Below are positions 5,607-5,829 of a stretch of 5,829 nucleotides of DNA, piece after piece. The stretch's first letter is position 1. The number at the start of each line of letters is the position of its first letter. Source of the stretch: Mycobacterium sp. (GTDB lineage Bacteria; Actinomycetota; Actinomycetes; Mycobacteriales; Mycobacteriaceae); assembly GCA_029256565.1 (NCBI GenBank), contig JAQSXQ010000183.1:1-5829 (forward strand), given 5' to 3'. A program made the position numbers and the translations under genes. The notes beneath the pieces are model-generated. The model did not search any database. It was not told where the DNA came from and saw nothing but the letters and a program-made list of their open reading frames with translations.

Positions 5607-5617
5607 CTACATTCGGC
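5585..5617 (-). terminator. 8-bp inverted repeat spanning the stop codon of the right-edge gene
   Basis: GCCGAATG (5585-5592) and CATTCGGC (5610-5617) are perfect inverted repeats 17 bases apart. The stop codon at 5607-5609 is in the loop and the last two sense codons are in one arm. The loop holds a further small CCGC/GCGG pairing. It could be a terminator or 3' stabilising hairpin; no T-run follows. Confidence 0.35.
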
Positions 5618-5829
5618 GACTGAGATCCTCGTCGCCACCGGGCGCCTGTCGGGGCACGTCGACCGGCGGCGGGCCTGCGCTGCCGGAGCCGGCACCCGGT
5701 CCCGCTGCCGCTGTGGGCGGCTCCACCGGCGCTCGCTCGGCGGGTGGTCGATCCTCGCCCTCGCGGTGCCGTTCCCGCTCCTGCTCACGGGCGTCGTCGC
5801 GTGTATCGGAGTCGTCGCGTGGCGAGCCA
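5607..5829 (-). CDS. C-terminal end of an unidentified protein (5' part beyond window)
   Basis: An open minus-strand frame enters at the right edge (first full codon at 5828) and ends with TAG at 5609-5607, giving 73 residues. The sequence is hydrophilic: an acidic/basic stretch (SDTRDDAREQERERHREGED), then Pro/Ala/Gly-rich, ending GGDEDLSRRM. It looks like a disordered tail of a cytoplasmic or membrane protein and gives no family. Caution: the third-position GC of this frame is about 72 percent where I counted, lower than in its neighbours. Two other open frames cover the same bases: a plus-strand frame from GTG 5583 running off the edge, and a second minus-strand frame down to 5501. I favour this one because of its composition and its tidy end before the next gene. 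Confidence 0.5.
   Translation of the reverse strand, partial: GSPRDDSDTRDDAREQERERHREGEDRPPAERAPVEPPTAAAGPGAGSGSAGPPPVDVPRQAPGGDEDLSRRM

Noticed and set aside
5501..5788. Second minus-strand frame near the right edge ending at 5501
   Set aside because: Its product is Arg/Pro/Ser-rich and runs through the whole spacer into the leader of the next gene; it is more likely a shadow, though its third-position GC is high.

Overview
The window looks like chromosomal DNA from a GC-rich mycobacterium, most likely a fast-growing Mycolicibacterium-type species. The evidence is the very high third-position GC, a steroid-ring catabolism cluster in the order hsaE(-)/kstD(+)/MaoC hydratase(+) known from M. 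tuberculosis Rv3536c-Rv3537-Rv3538, an MPT63-family secreted protein (a family I know from mycobacteria), and a perfect KstR-type operator.

Left part (1-3275): a divergent sterol-catabolism locus. On the minus strand is hsaE (2-hydroxydienoate hydratase of rings A/B degradation), cut off by the window edge. It appears broken: about 35 codons, including the expected GHKVG segment, are missing after codon 28 and the reading frame shifts there. On the plus strand are kstD (3-ketosteroid delta1-dehydrogenase) and, with a 1-nt stop/start overlap, a double-hotdog MaoC-type enoyl-CoA hydratase (Hsd4B/ChsH3, Rv3538 type). The 71-bp gap between the hsaE start and the kstD ATG holds a KstR palindrome that overlaps a candidate -10 box on each strand. 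The kstD promoter is spaced as if the mRNA were leaderless from ATG 691.

Middle part (3276-4548): a 171-bp spacer with a hairpin and a possible promoter, then a signal-peptide-bearing MPT63/DUF1942 protein. This protein has a Pro/Ala-rich C-terminal extension of about 175 residues containing 9-residue GTPLPEGSS-type repeats. It ends tail to tail against a minus-strand gene, with a 19-bp-arm hairpin between the two stop codons that probably acts as a terminator.

Right part (4549-5829, minus strand): a single-pass membrane protein with a Pro-rich cytoplasmic N-terminus and a four-cysteine outer domain of unknown function. It is preceded by a 10-codon mini-ORF with a good ribosome binding site whose stop overlaps the gene's ATG. 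Upstream lies the acidic/Pro-rich C-terminal end of another gene, only partly inside the window.

I found no CRISPR array, tRNA, rRNA, insertion sequence or clearly new multi-gene system. The items most worth a second look are the internal deletion in hsaE, the repeat-bearing MPT63 fusion, the compact divergent KstR promoter and the coupled mini-ORF.
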